Position numbers and translations under genes: made by a program | Assembly (NCBI GenBank): GCA_009801085.1 | Contig: VNWV01000005.1 | Coordinates: 310,001-374,000 of the forward strand | Source: Lasiodiplodia sp. COLG20 | Lineage: Eukaryota; Ascomycota; Dothideomycetes; Botryosphaeriales; Botryosphaeriaceae | DNA length: 64,000 bases | Reading direction: 5' to 3' | Notes under the pieces: generated by a model | What the model saw: only the letters and a program-made list of their open reading frames with translations | Told to the model about the DNA's origin: nothing | The model's database searches: none | Shown here: piece by piece, positions 35,329 to 48,961 of the stretch | Layout of the letters: the number at the start of each line of letters is the position of its first letter | Numbering within the stretch: the first letter of the stretch is position 1

Positions 35329-38300
35329 ACAAGCTTGCATGCATAGAGTTAGTTCCTGTGGATCAGATCTTTCGCTCCCAGTGTGACTCTTCCCTCTTCA
35401 TTCCCAGCGCCGCTCCCACAAACGCCATTATCTCTTGTTCCATCTTCATTTCCAGTTCGTTCGCCTAAGCTCACCCTCATATCCGCCGACAGGAAAGATC
35501 CGAAGGCCCCTACAGAAGTATAATGCCAGATGGCCCGACCAGGTCAGCTGCTTGAACCAAAAATCAACACGTGAATGACGACAATTGCATGAGACTTTGT
35601 TCTGGTGAGCTGCGTATCTGCTCTCCATATATATTTGACGTTCCCTTAGAACCTTGGTTAATCGAATATCATGAAAGTAGACCTACAACCATCTCCTGCC
35701 AAGCCCGGTTCAATGACATGTCGACTGTCTCTTCGGAGAGGGCTTGATTACTTTATCCAGATCTATCGTTCACGTCTCAAGCACTTCTATTTACAGAATT
35801 GTATTTGAACTGCTAGCGGGGCTGCATCAGAAGTGATTGATGATGACAAAGGGAGGCATTACTCAAAAGTAATGATTAGTATAAACGGCTCCTCCAAGCC
35901 AGCGTCAATGTTCCGCCTGACTTTGAAATCCTGCCGGCGACAATGTGACGGACTGCACTAGAGGCGCCTAGTAGGAAGGTTCTTGGTTTGGTTCCCAGTT
36001 ATCCCAAATTGACATGTAGAATTCATCGACTACTGCTGGTTCTCATTTTTTCTGTACAACATACTACCCAGCAAATCAATTCCTAAATACATTAGCAACC
36101 CAGCTCCACAAAAGGCTCATCTGCGCCCCCTTCTTACAAGACCACATCATTGACTGCCTGAAATAGTTACAATGGGTAATCCGAATCATACCGCTTGCTC
36201 CCGATACCTGCAGCTCCCCGCTTGGGGCATGTGTAGACGGGCAATTGGTAGTTAAAATTTTGGCTTCATTGTTTGCGAAACTGATGCAACCCCACAACAA
36301 TTCTTTCAGGTATTCAGAACCGCTTTAACCCATCCTTACAACCGAAGCCCACTAGCCTCGCTCGTTGCTGGTTGGTCCAGTGTCCAACGTCCTTTCTACT
36401 TCCGAAACATACCCATCTAAAATATTTGTCTGAATTAAGGCTGTCGCCATCAGTACTATATAGCATGGCCAACTGTGAGTGGCATATTAAGTATTGCAGG
36501 TCCGCATCATTTTGTCTATCCGTTGAGGCGCTGCAAAAGGATACATCGATGGTTGGTCTACCTTTCATTATTGTTACCTCGCGGGCAAGTTTTTTGGCCG
36601 GAAAACAAACAGACAAAGTGTCTTGGTGGTTACTCTACTCTTATAATCACGCTGTGACACGTACTGATCAGAAAGTGACAAGATACCATTCCATCAAAAG
36701 GTATTTAATTATTCTCGTCAGAACAACTAGTCCATCCCTCCTGGTGACTGAAGGAGCCAGTCCAGGCAGCAGCTGACAGCACCTACACACGCGTGCTGTA
36801 TGATTGCATGCGATTTGAATCGCAGTCATCACCCCTCGAGCCTGCGCTGCCCTTTTCCAGCACCTGCCCGCACGCGCACCAGTCAACCCCGCGGACCACC
36901 CTATTTAAAGGCCGTCTTCAACCCTACTGAAGCACTGACCTTAGGCGGCCATACTCTGTTATAGAAATGACAAGGAATCACCATCCTGTCTGCTTTGGCT
37001 GCGCCTCGTTTGCGTGATGTTGGCACTCCCTGTCGGGCTGTTCCTTTGCCGCACCTTGCTGGATATCCTGCAGAGGTCTCAGTTTGACGATGCAGAGTTT
37101 TACCTTCCGACAATGGTAATCAGCAGCATTGCTGGTTCATGAAGACCTTCGTAAAGAAAAGGTTCCGCTGAGGGGTATGTCACATTATGCATGATTGACC
37201 GCTGACGCTGCAGATTCCTTGAGATACTCGAAGCACCTGCCAAGAGAAGTAGAAGAAGCGCGAAGACCGGAAAGTATCCAGATCGTCTCAGCAGACTCGC
37301 AGTGGTTTGACTACGATCAAATAAGTTGATCGAGCTTGTGCGTAAGTCCGCGAGTTACGTCGAAACGCACCCTGCAAGATATACGGCGCGATCCTATCGA
37401 GACTAAGTGCTTCCTCTCACGCACCGGCTACCTTGACTCACGCTCACTGTCCCGAAAGTGACAATGCGCACCCGCCTGACGTGCTACATGGTGCGCTGTA
37501 GCGTCCCAAAGACCTTGCGCAGATGACGAATTTGATATTACATTCTTTGAAGAGATATAAGGAAAAGTCCTCTCGCCAGGATTCTTGGTATCACTTGTCG
37601 CAGGGTCTAAGAATAGATGAATAGTACCAATCATATCAAAAGTGACTGTTGTGGGGGTCTCGGGCTCCAAACAGTAATAAGGCACGGGATGATGTGTAGA
37701 TACGCTCTATCTACTATGGTGAGAGTGGAAGAAGCCTTCATCATCAATCCATTTCGATGGAGATGTTCCTAGGAAATAGAAAATAAAGATGGACTTCAAT
37801 CTCTCCAGATGGCATTTTCCAGCGGAAACCACTTGTCTGAGCCTAAGTGAATACAAAAACCTTTGAAGTTGCAACGACTACAATCATGTCCAAACACCGA
37901 AATAGAGAGTGCGGACGACGATTAGTTCTGGAAATCCATCTACAAGTGTCAGATGTCATTAGCTTCTGTGCAGATACAACGGTATAACAAGAAACGAACT
38001 CGAACCATACTTTTATACAGCTCTCCTCCAGCCCCGTGTCCCTCCCACGCCAGCACCGCATCCATGCGCGTTCCCCGGAAACTCTTTCATCAGCTGCACC
38101 ACAGATCACATTATCTCTGGAAGATCTTCCAGAGCAGCTGCCCCGCCATCTCCTATGGCCCGTACCCTCGTGATGCAGAATCCTCAGCCTACGAATATGG
38201 ATACAAAGCAAAATTACGGCTAGTAAGTTCAGTATCTGCCAACGCCGATTCCCCTTCTTCTTTTTTTTTCCCTGACGAAGCATCTGAAAAACTGGTTTTC

Positions 38301-39077
38301 GCTTGGCGCTCGACTCTCTGACTTTTTCGCCCTTGTTGCTCAGGCAAAGATCCCGAAGCAGAGATCCAGTTTTGGCCTTAGGCGTATCTTCTCAGAACGA
38401 TGATAGTAAGATTGACTGATGGTCATCTTTTGCAACAAACAATAATGGAAAGCCGCATTCGACAGTACGTCAAACGGCAGACGAGCAATGATACGAATGG
38501 CAACAAATCTTGCGCAGGCGCCGAAGCGAGCGCGCAGTGCCTTTTAGTTTCCCCAGCTATAGCTACAAGCACAGAAGCTGGGAGCGAAGGTAAGGAGACA
38601 GGCGGTCCGGTCCGTCTTTTAAAGGCATGGTGATGCGCCAAACAACCCATGGTCAGCATCATGTGCCTTCCACAACAGCCACGACACTAGTAACATCAAC
38701 AGCAGAAACTAGTCACCACACCCACACGAACCCAGGAAACCCAATCCCCACACTTTCCTCCACCCTTGGGTCGTAACGTCACACACCCGCTTGTCACCAC
38801 GTCGCCAAAACCCGGGAATCCATTTCTTTCAAGAAACCAGCACGAGCATTCTTCTCTTGCATTAAAACCTATAAGACACTCCGCCTCGACCTCCCCCTTA
38901 CGGAAAGGAGGAGAAAAGGACCGAGGCCAATCCGCCCTCGTGCATTCTCCATCGAGCCTCACCCCCGCTGTACAATGATCATCCACAATTTCTTTTCCCC
39001 GGGGTATCAATTCGAAACCCACTCCCACCATTACCACCTCATTCGTCCTCCACACCAAGCCCTTAGCTCAGCTCAGG

Positions 39078-42000
39078 TCAGTATCCCTGCCACTGCCCAC
39101 CATCTCCCGGGCCACCCTCCCACTGCACGTCGACGTCCTGCCCATCGCCCATCCAAGCCCCCTGGCCATCATCGACCGCCATAGCCGCGGCCGACCACCC
39201 CATCTTCTCAAGCTCCCTGCGGAAGAAATCCTGCTCGCGATCGAGCACGCCCCTCTCCGCACCCAGCCGCTCGGGATACCTCTTCAGGTTGAACCAGTGC
39301 GTCAGCGCGCGTAACGCCTGCTCAAGCGGCACGCTCTCGTCCACATCCGCATCCACATCGCTGCCAGCCAACCAGTCGTCTCGCAGCTCGGGGCGGCAGT
39401 GGAGGTAGACGGCGGTGATGACGCGCATGTTGCTCTGGCGCCACTTGCGGCCGCAGTAGGGCACCTGGTTCTTAAACAACTTCAGCGTGTAGAGGCGCAG
39501 CTCCGGCTGCGGGATCTTCAGCGCCTTGCGCAGGTACTGCGACGATTTGTACTGCACGAGCATGAGGTTGCGGTGCGCCTTTTCCTTGCACACCTTCTGC
39601 ATGATGCGCACCAGGTTGATGTTGGTGAAGAAGTTGCGCCACGAGAATGACGTGATGGGCTCTAGCGGCAGCTGGTTGAGCGGCATGCCCAGCTCGTCGA
39701 CTTCGGGCAGGCCGGTGGCGTTGTTGGGCCCGCCGCCGTTGCCATTAGGGTTGATGTTGTTGTTTGGAGAGGACGACGCGGCCATGTCGCCGGGGGCTTC
39801 GTCGGCGAGGTCTTGGTGCTCGTCGGCGAGCATGTCGTCGGAGTGGCGCCGTCTGATGGGTGGGGGTGCGGCCTCGTCGGGCTCATCATCAGCTTCTGCA
39901 GGTAGTGCTTCGGTGATGGGGCCTGCTTCCTTGGCACCCTCACGGGAGTGTGTGCGGCAGAAGGTGAAGAAACTCAGGTCTTCTCTATCACATCTGTAGT
40001 TGATGACCTTCTCGATCTCCTGCAACTGGAGCAGTTTGAGGGTCAGAGGGATGTAGTTGGAGTCTACCAACAATTGCGTCAGATACTCCATCTTCAACAC
40101 GTGAGACAGCTTGAACCATTTTAGGAGTAGGATGAGAATGCCGGATGCAGCTTTGTCTTGGATCTCCTCCATCCTCATCCTGTCCAAGTCCTCAAGCGGG
40201 ATTTTTGAAATGTCTGGCAAAGTTCCGTTGAGGCCACTATCCGGCTTGTTCATTGGATTGCTGCTTTGGTTCTCCTGAAAGCCACCGGCAGACATGGCGT
40301 TGAGGTTGCTGTTCTGCAGTGCAAGTGTTGCCAAGTGAGAAAGGAAGGTCCTGAGTAGGACAATCACTAATGATTGCAAGTGCGGAAGGACAGTCGCCTT
40401 TTCCATATTAGCAACAATGAGCCAATGTCGGGCCAGGGATACTTACATAAAACTTCTCAACTTGATCAAGCTTGGCAGCGACTCGATCGTCAACCTTCTC
40501 TTTTTCGAGCACGAGACCTTCAAGCTTGCCATTGAGGTCGAACGGATCGATGTCATTGTCAGATCCTGTCCACCCACGCTCGTACTTCATGAAAAGCACG
40601 CGCTCTTCCCATAGCTGTTTCATTGCCCGCGTGGCCCGCATCCTCTTGGCAAACAGTTCTGCAGCTTCGATTATGGATGTAGGAATGTCACTCCCTTCCC
40701 ACTTTCGTCCGACAAGCATGTCTTGAAGGTCAGTCGAGCCCTTACCACCGAGGTTGTTGCTGGATTCGTCCAGGGGTGGATACAGGAAGGGGAAAAGCTG
40801 GTTGGTCTGGTAGTTCTGTTTCTTTCCTCCCTTGCCTCCAGGGCCAGCAGGTGACGGTGGTGGCGAGGGCGCTGGAGTTGCAATATGAACGGGCTGATGT
40901 AGGATTGAAGTTCCGCTGCCCACATTGGAGATGCCAGGGCCAAAGGAATTTGCTTCTGAGACCTTGCTAGGATGGTTCTTCAAGGGCGGCAGGATGGAGT
41001 TGTTCTCGGGCTCCAGCGGAAAGAGGGGTTGTGGTGGGTTGTATGCCGGGTACTTGGAACTGATTTCTTGGCGGAAAACGTGATAGTCAAGGGGGGACGC
41101 TGTAATGATAGGCTGGCCGCGGTTGTCTGCTGTCTCTTCTTTTGGATCGCGGAAAGTTGCCTTCAGCTCCTCGACTTCTTTGAGACCGCCAAAGTTCACC
41201 AGCATGGCTTTCCAGGTTAGGAGAAGAATCTATCACATGTTAATGCAAGGTTTATACTGGCGCAGCAACTGGGTCTTACCTTGTGTAGCGGAGGACCAAT
41301 TGAATCATCCCATCGTAAACTCGTGATAATCTCGATCATGAACACAACGACGTTCGGATCTAAGTGAGCTGCGAAGGGGAGTCAATGGATATGAAGAAGA
41401 TGGCGTGGTTTGAAGAGGCTTACTAAGACTTTCGTAGAGACGAGAGGGCTGCTGCTCAGTGCGGGCAACTTCGTAGAACATGTGCATAAGGGTGAGGGAG
41501 CACCACAGCTCTCTCCTGTCAGAGTCTTTGTCCTCTTGTGGGGCGATCTCTTGCTCGACGACGTCGGTTGCGCTTGGACCACGTTAGTTGCAAGCGGAGG
41601 AAGAAGGCGGACATCAACTCACAATTCGCGTAGGCAGGCCGCACGGGCTACATCATAAATGGGTCGGATGCCGTCACACTCATGAATCATCTGAACTCCA
41701 TTTCGAATCCAGTCTATTTGCACCTCTGACTTGACGTAACTTGAAGGCTTGCCGGCATCATTGGCCGGTGAAGATGGGGCCTGTTCTTCCTCGGCAGCAG
41801 ACGTGCTCGTTCCGAGCCCAGCAGTCTCATGCCAGCAGCCCAGGGCAATGTACACCAGAGCTTCCAGGCTCCGCAACCGCATTTCCTTGTTGTCGGTCTG
41901 CGCCAGGTTGGAAATCAATTTACGTGTGAGCTGGTCTCTCAGCGCGGGGTCGGCCTTGACCCAGTCCATCTCGCCCTGTTCATAGGCAGCCAGATTTGAC

Positions 42001-42545
42001 AGCGTGCCATCCTCGAGGGCGACCCATTCCTCGACGAAAGACGCTTGGGCCTTAAGTAGCATTGCCTGCTCCTCGACGCTGTAGGAGAACCATTCTTCAA
42101 TTTCAACCTCGAATGAAGCGGCGTCCTCGTATTCGAATGCGTAGGGAGTGGGCTCGACCTTGGGCATGTCGGTGACCAGCTTTTTCAGCTGCAGCAGCGA
42201 CAGGGAATCGGTGGGCTGGTGGCCCGGGTCGAGGGGCGGGGCGGGGGGAGCGGGCGGCGGAAGACGCTGCGGAGCGGGAGCAGACTTCTCGCGCTTGAGG
42301 CCGGGTCGCTTGGGCAGAGCGACGCCGTCTGCAGAGGACTGCGGCTGAGAGCCATCCAGGTTCTGCTGCTCGGGCGCGTCGGGCCCCGGTTTGACGGCTG
42401 TCTCTTCGAGTTGCGGGTCTGCGGCCGGATCCGGAGGTAGGGCCATCATGTCGGCCTCATCGACACCGACAGGCACCTGAGGCGCATTGTCCGGCGCAGC
42501 CTCAGCTGGGTCAGATACGGGAATGTCGGCAGCAGACGGATCCAT
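39078..42545 (-). CDS. ham-2: HAM-2/PRO22/Far11 STRIPAK-complex subunit
   Basis: Exons 42545-41623, 41572-41424, 41368-41280, 41229-40447 and 40397-39078; 1087 residues. The four introns are 49-55 nt. This is the striatin-interacting protein (STRIP1/2, Far11) of the STRIPAK phosphatase-kinase complex, which in filamentous ascomycetes is needed for hyphal fusion and fruiting-body development. The N-terminal ~130 residues are Pro/Ala-rich and disordered. An N1221-type helical domain follows (YEDAASFEVEIEEWFSYSVEE, EMDWVKADPALRDQLTRKLI, RSLEALVYIALGCWHET). The C-terminal DUF3402-type region has LDPNVVVFMIEIITSLRWDD, LLLTWKAMLVNFGGLKEVEE, VLPHLQSLVIVLLRTFL, GILILLLKWFKLSHVLKMEY and YGCG-like RKWRQSNMRVITAVYLHCRP. 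An acidic tail ends in DVDVQWEGG. All exon junctions preserve frame. Confidence 0.93.
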
Positions 42546-44272
42546 GGTGGTACGGTCGCGTTCGTACGGACGAGGGTAGTGAAGGCGGTCGCGAGACAGC
42601 CAGCGCGCTGCTGGGGCGCGGTTTAGGGCGGCATGTGGACGGCACGGCTGGATTGGCTAGGCGGGAGAGGGGCAGGGCGGGCGCGCAGTCGGGCGTGCCT
42701 GTTTGCGCCGGTGTGGGAGGTGTTTGTGGTGGTGGGTGCTGCTGTCCGACGTGGGACACCTCGAGCAGCTCGCGCGCACCGACCGACTGACGCAGGCGCC
42801 AGGCGACGAGGCACCGGGCCATGACTCGCTTCGCCGCCCGCGACGAACGACCGACTACACCTCACCTCCATCTCTCGGACCCCACGCCGACCGCAAAATT
42901 CTTCTCGGCTATCGCCGCTGTCAGAATCGCCGCTTGCCCCTGTGCCCCTCTCACTCTCGACAATGGCTGCCTGCTTGGACCAAGGCCGAGCCCCCTCCGT
43001 CCAGTGCTTACATCGCATGAGTGGTGCAGAGCTCTGGCATGCGTTGTTCCTGAGGTGCTTGGGAGGCGTCGTCATTGGTGATACGCTCGACGAGGCGCCC
43101 ACAGACGTGCCCAGGGCTGTTGGTCGATGTCATGGTGCCCGGGATGCTGTCAGACAGCGAAAGAACGTTGCACCGCCCCGAATCCTTGGGCCGCACGCCC
43201 ACTAGTACCCACCCGCTCGCTCAAATCTCCTTGCGCGGATCGCAGTCGTGGCTGATGGGAGCGGCGAGTGGCTGTCCGGATCCTTCGCCGGCGTCGACCA
43301 GCATTGACAGCGCCTGCCGGAGCTTGACCGCGGCTGAGGCGCCTGTGGTTCTCGTGCCGGACATGCCTGCAGAATGGGCTGCTTTGCATGCGGTGCGTCG
43401 ACTCGGCGCAAACTTCGGCATGATGCGCGCTCGTGCAAAAGGAGCCACTGCCCGGGAGGCCTGTCCCGATTCCTAGATCGCCCGCTGCCACCGCCTGCTT
43501 ACCTGGCTCAGCCTTGCCGGCGATCAGCGGGGCGTCTCGTCGTTGGGCGGAGCTTAGCTAAGTTCGAGTCGGCCTGCACCTGCTCACGGGATCCTCTACC
43601 ATCTTCTTCCCCCGCGTGCTGCTCAGGCACATGGCGGCGTGGCGCGCCAGCCCTTGCCGTCACCCGCTCTCTCGAGCAACATGCATACACCGCCTCCAGC
43701 AAGTTTTGCCTCCATGTCGTGCCGTGGCGAGCATCCGCATCCCTGAGACAGCCAAGCATTGCAGCAACAGCAGCCGAGCCAATATCAGTGGGGACCCGCC
43801 GCTCAAGTAAGACCTTGTTGGCCCTCTGCGCGTCAGCCAAACACCTTGCCCGCCTGCTCGGCAGTGCTACGGAGGATGGCATGGCCGTCACTGCCACATG
43901 GCCCTGCCCTGGAGGATGCTGCTTGGCCTCGGCCGCGGTGCAGACTCCTCCACCGCCCAAGTCACCGCGCCGAGTCCGCTTCCATCCCTAGGCCGGTCAA
44001 GAGGGTCACAATGCTCAATTTCCATATGCTTGGCACCCCGTGATCTATTTTGGTGTTCAGTTGGCCTCTTGCACGCTGACCTCTCCACCGCTCGTAAGCG
44101 GCGCAACTGGGTGCATTCTGCATGCACTCTCTCTTTGTCAAAGTACTTATAAGCTCCTGCTGTCCTCCGTCAATGTCCCTCATTCCACAAGCCCTTCGCA
44201 TCGGCCTGGACTCCCTTGCTCGCAGAGTATATATCTCTTCCCTTCTTGTATTTTCTCGCACATACGTCCAAG
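42546..44272. promoter_or_regulatory. Divergent upstream region, ham-2 / GH43 gene
   Basis: 1.7 kb between two divergent starts. It is GC-rich from 42.6 to 44.0 kb, with long overlapping frames on both strands (for example 43374-43991 plus and 43508-43960 minus) that have no recognisable motifs; I treat these as composition effects. A TATATAT sits 39-45 bp before the GH43 start codon (44228-44234). Confidence 0.45.
44228..44234 (+). promoter_or_regulatory. Possible TATA box of the GH43 gene
   Basis: TATATAT followed by a pyrimidine-rich stretch (CTCTTCCCTTCTTG) and then the start codon at 44273. This is a typical arrangement for a regulated fungal secreted-enzyme gene. The leader would be very short; this is inference from spacing only. 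Confidence 0.35.
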
Positions 44273-45533
44273 ATGCTGCCTTCCCTGTCCGCCCTCGGTG
44301 CAACCGCACTGCTGTCGATATCCTCTCTTGTCAGTGGACTTCCAGTTGAGAAGCGTGCTGTCGCCGGTCCCGTCATCGGCTCCAACTTTCCTGACCCTTC
44401 GATCATCCGTGTTGGCAACACCTGGTACTCGTTTGCCACGAACAATAACGACGGTTCTGGCAGCACTCATGTCCAAATTGCTAAATCCTCCGACTTCAAC
44501 TCCTGGACATTATTGGGCAAGGATGCTCTCCCTAACCTGCCTGGCTGGGTTTACGCTGCGAACCCCGCCGTTTGGGCCCCCGATGTCATCCAGAATGTAT
44601 GCACTCTCACCTCATCCCTGCTTCCTAATTGGGAAATGATGCTGACACGAATGCTCGTTTAGGATGCTGGCAAGTTCGTGATGTACTTCGCTGCCTCGCG
44701 CAACGACAGGTTCCACTGCACTGGTGTTGCCACCTCGGACAACATTGAGGGTCCTTACACCCCTCAGTCCGACCCTTGGGTCTGCCCGCTCGACCAGGGC
44801 GGCGCTATCGATGCCTCTGGTTTCCTTGACTCTGATGGCTCCCGTTACGTTACCTACAAGATTGACGTGAGTTGCTTATAATCTTACTTTCAGCCTCAAT
44901 TGCTCGCCCCTCCAATTAAGGCTTATGCTGATCTATTTGTGTAACAGGGCAACGCTCTTGGCAATGGTGGTGTTTGTGGCAACACTAACCCCCCAATTCA
45001 CTCGACGCCCATCATGCAACAGAAGGTCGCCGGCAACGGTATCGACAAGATCGGCAGCCCCTACCAAGTCCTTGACCGCGACGACAACGACGGTCCGCTC
45101 GTTGAGGCTCCTAGCATCGCGAAGCTGCCTGATGGCCGGTACGTGCTGTTCTTCAGCTCGAACTGCTTCTACTCGATCAACTACGACGTGACGTACGCCA
45201 TCGCAGATAGTAAGTTGCTACCCTGTGTTTCCAATATCAAATTTCCACCTCGTTTCATACACGCCAGTCCATTGGGACCGGCGTGGGCGAGACCCACGAA
45301 ATTATGTATACTAACACATGATATCAACAGAGGTTTCCGGCCCGTACACCAAATACGGCCCGCTCTTCGTCTCTCAAGGAAAGCACGGCTTCTGGTCGCC
45401 CGGTGGCGCCAGCATCGCCGGCGACGCCACCCACCTTGTCTTCCACTCGTACAACCCGGGCGGTTCCGACACCCGCGCCATGTACACCGCAACCCTGAAG
45501 TGGGAGGGCAACTTCGCCAACGCCGAAGCCTAA
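44273..45533 (+). CDS. Secreted glycoside hydrolase family 43 enzyme
   Basis: Exons 44273-44596, 44663-44866, 44948-45209 and 45331-45533; 330 residues. Introns are 66, 81 and 121 nt, and all junctions keep frame. A signal peptide covers about residues 1-22 (MLPSLSALGATALLSIS...), followed by a Lys-Arg pair at 27-28 that fits Kex2 processing. The five-bladed GH43 propeller residues are visible: Asp41 (FPDPSII, base), Asp158 (IDASGFLDSDG, pKa modulator) and Glu229 (LVEAPSI, acid). Late blocks include GPYTKYGPLF and WSPGGASIAGD. Family members are arabinan endo-hydrolases, arabinofuranosidases or xylosidases acting on plant hemicellulose or pectin side chains; which one cannot be decided here. 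There is no carbohydrate-binding module. Confidence 0.92.
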
Positions 45534-48500
45534 GGGGCGAGCGGTGGGAAGACGAGGACGAGAAGCACGATCACGCAGTCACGAATTTCCTTTTCCGGCA
45601 TCACTTCATTTTGGTTTTCCACACGTTCATGGTCATATGACCGCGAAGGAGCCGTAGCATGCGCGCATGGTACGGCTCTTCTTCGATCCGGCGCGATGTC
45701 TACCCTTCGGCCTATTACTGCGCTTCGGCCCCAAAAGAACGGCTCTAGAACAAAAGTCCCCACTCTTCTTCTTCCCTGTCTGACCGGGGAGGGAGAGCGA
45801 AGTGACTCTTCTTTGAAGCGGGGTCGAGATCTGGCTTTCCTACCGCATTCGGGCACTTTTGCGGGGGAGCGGCCCTTTTCCGCAAAGGTCGCGCATAGGC
45901 TGCATTCCTTCCGCTGTTGCAGCAGTGGCTGACCACTGCTGCTCAGCAATAGGGCTCGCAGCGCTGACGAAGTGACGACATCGCGCATTTCACTTTTTCT
46001 CCTTTCCGCTGTTACCTTTGCAGCATTTTCTCAGACGAGCGAGGAGCATTATTGTTTTCTGATCCTTCTTGCATGGGTTGGGGTGGGTTTTGCATGTGAG
46101 GGTCGGTTGTTGGGTGAGGATCTTCTCTTGGCATTATACCTTTTCTTCATTCTTATTCGGACGTCTCGCGTTTGCGAGCATCCGGGGATCCTGGGTTGTA
46201 TTCTTCGAGCGGCACGGCGATGCTGATACCCCCTTATTTGCTTTAAACTTTTTTCCTTGTCACGACCGCGGTACGGAAGATACCCGACGACAGTCGCTTG
46301 AGCATACGTACCTGTTTGTAGTTTCTAGTGTTTTACATTCGGCGATCACTTCAACCTTGTTGAAGGGATTGCGAAGAAGAATGCATAAGAGACGTATTTT
46401 TTATTCCATTTTGGACCATAATGGCCGAAGCTTGGGTGCTTAGTGAGGATGTGTAACTGCCGCTCGTTTCGCGGCGATCAGGCGGGGGATGCGCTGTAGT
46501 TAATCCTTTCGCTCGGGATTGAGTTAATCTCAGTATCACATCTTCGCTTCTACTTGCTTTTTCGCGCGCCGAATCGCCTTCGTTTCCCGTTGAGGAACTG
46601 CCGACGCCGATCGCCGTTGCGCCTTCGAAAGACATTAAAAATCAAGGCGGAAGTACGATGATGTCGCACACCTTTTTCGATTTTCTTTTCGATATACCAT
46701 CCTGCTGTGCGATGCTGCTGCCTGCCTGTCACTCGTGCCCTGAACAAATGACCGGTCGCCACGAGCCACCGGCCCGAGTGGTGGGCAAACCACATAGCTA
46801 ACTTCTCAAAACAGTCAACTCGCCGAAACGCCACCAGAACGGCAGAATTTCGAACAACACAGAGACAGAAAGAAAGAAATGTTACGTTTCTTCGCCCGCG
46901 TGATGTGCGTTGGTCGATTCCCCTCCAGCCCTACACACGCCTCACTCACTCACCACTACCTACTTCCAACCCTGCACGAGACCCGAGTGTAGAAATAAAT
47001 TAAAAGGATCGCGCGCTGAGCTGTCCGATGGAGCAAAGTCATCATATGATGTGAGGGGCGTGGTCGGGGTTACATTTGTTAGCCTTATACCCGGCCTGTC
47101 CATGCGCCACCGCTAATGGCGCAATATACCAAGCGCTTTTAAGCTTGAAATGAATCGTGAAGTGCGTGCACGGTTGTAGTTTGTTGCGGTGCGGGGAAGA
47201 GAGAGCGCGTGCGGCGGCGGGGTGGCGGGAAGTCTCTAAGCTATATGCTTATTTCGTTAGCTTCGCGCACCCCGCCGGCCGCCTGACCGGCGGTGGTCTT
47301 GTTTGCCTGAGGTGGAGGATTTTGCGCGCCTGATGGGGACGAGGAGGAGGTGGAGGAGGAGGAGGCTGAAAGCCCAACGAAAAGGAAGTGTGGATTTTTT
47401 GGTCGGATGAGGAGATGACTGACGGCCTTGCGGTACGTGGGCCGTGGAAAAGCAAAATGTAGCTGCATGGCCCGAAAGGAGCATTATTACACAGTAAAGG
47501 CCTAGATGCATTGATTCTCGCAAGGTATGACGTCTGTTTGCTTCTGTTTGTCCCACCACACGGTTCGGCAGTGCACTGCTTGTCTTATTGGCTGTTCCCT
47601 GTCGCCACATGCGACAGAAGAAAAGGGGTCTTGGATTAGATTAACAAAAGGCACATGGCCCGCGGTCAGTCAGCACCTGAAGGTACACATCACGCTCCGC
47701 AACCTATAGCGCCAAGCTATGCTTTTTGCACGCATCCCCGACACCGTCCGAACCTCGATGCCGACAACGGAGCTGCCTTCAGCCCAAATTCCTACTAAGA
47801 CCGTGGCTGAGAAGAATTTTGCTGCTGGAAGACCCACTGACTACAAGGCGGTCTGAAGTAGCAGCATGCTACTTCGAGGGCCGGGGCAGTTCTAGTTCTG
47901 CGCGGTGCCCAAAGGTACCGCTACAGCGAACGTAGGAACAAGCATGCGCTCTGGCGCGTGGCGCTCCCCCACGGGGGACCCGTTGCCTAGTACCAAGTAC
48001 CCAGAGGAACGCCGGTCCCAGTAGTGGTAGTGGGGGAAAGAGGGTCACCGGTCAGCTGTGGTTCCTCCTCGGCCACTAGCTGCTAGCCCACCCGGGCGCC
48101 TAGCAATGCACAACAGACTGCGCCCACGTGCGTGCGTGATCTTTCCGCGCATGTACCCTCGTGATCCCGTTTTTGGCGCGGGCCGATGCGGAAGAACGGC
48201 GGCAGCGCTGGGGTCACTCCCGATGGCCGCCGCGCTCGACGACGGTGCCGCCTCCGGCACGGACGCTATGCTTTTTATTCCCGGTTCCACTCTTGCTTGA
48301 ATTCTCTGGTTCCGATAGATCATAGCGTGAGGGACATTTGCAGTTTTTTTTTTTTTTTTTCTCTCCGATCATGATCCACTCTTCCGAGGCCAGAGAATGA
48401 CCGAGGTCACTACCCTGGCGGTATGTGTCTTGCCATATTGTCACATAGCGAATTCTTCTGCACTACCTCATTGACAGTGAAAACATGTGAAAGACTGGTG

Positions 48501-48739
48501 GAGTCGGCCCGCAGAGCACTACTCGCCGAACCTACCAGATGCCAAATACTTGGCATTACCATTCCGGCTGAAGGGAAAAAGGGAAAGAAAAAAGCCATCG
48601 GATTCACGGAAGAGCACATGAGGAATTGATTTTGTTATGAATATGGCAGTCAGGCTTGTTGTGCTACGGTTTGCCCCTTCCTCGCCACTGAGCGTTTAAT
48701 CTCCCCAACGCATTCCAACAGGTACATCAAAGTCCCATA

Positions 48740-48961
48740 CAGAAGGGCACCACCTGAATTTTCTTTTCACTCACTTCATGCGGGGTTGAAGTTACCATTT
48801 GGATGTCAGTGTGGCATTGACAAGCATATACTCGCGATTTGACAATAGCTTCCACTATCTATAGATGCCGTTCCCCACGAGGAAAAGAAGCTGAGGTATT
48901 ACCCGGTATTCTGGGGCCCTGCTGCTCTCCGCGCTAGTATTCGGCTGCAATACGCCCTCTG
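48740..48961 (-). mobile_element. MITE-like element, family 1 copy 3 (inverted)
   Basis: 222 bp flanked by TA on both sides (48738-48739 and 48962-48963). Read on the minus strand it starts CAGAGGGCGTATTGCAGCCG, then CTAGCGCGG, GCAGGGCCCCAGAA and CCTCAG, like copies 1 and 2. On the plus strand the other end reads CAGAAGGGCAC, so the outer ends form an inverted repeat. The central palindrome is more degraded (ACATCCAAATGGTAACTTCAA on the minus strand pairs poorly). No ORF. Confidence 0.7.

Larger units (their letters stand above)
31977..39077. other. Gene-poor 7.1 kb interval upstream of PMA1
   Basis: No credible gene. The first ~1.2 kb is GC-rich PMA1 promoter DNA, with TTTAAA and CATATATG strings near 32363-32386 and a 318-codon antisense-looking open frame at 32159-33115 that has no protein features. 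Further along it holds the family-1 element at 34818-35066 and the family-2 element with its palindrome at 35197-35328. Beyond 35.4 kb the sequence is AT-richer, with short frames only. Confidence 0.5.

Noticed and set aside
36815..36900. Possible tRNA on the minus strand (ATTCAAATCGC resembles a B box)
   Set aside because: No matching A box, no acceptor-stem pairing and no following T-run.
43500..43580. Possible tRNA on the plus strand (TGGCTCAG and GTTCGAGTC)
   Set aside because: The T-stem does not pair and no seven-base acceptor stem can be formed.
43374..43991. 205-codon plus-strand frame between ham-2 and the GH43 gene
   Set aside because: Composition-driven, overlapped on the other strand by a frame of similar length (43508-43960), with no recognisable protein feature or splice context.
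45972..46443. Hydrophobic small frames after the GH43 gene
   Set aside because: They lie in the T-rich 3' flank, overlap each other in different frames and have no upstream context.
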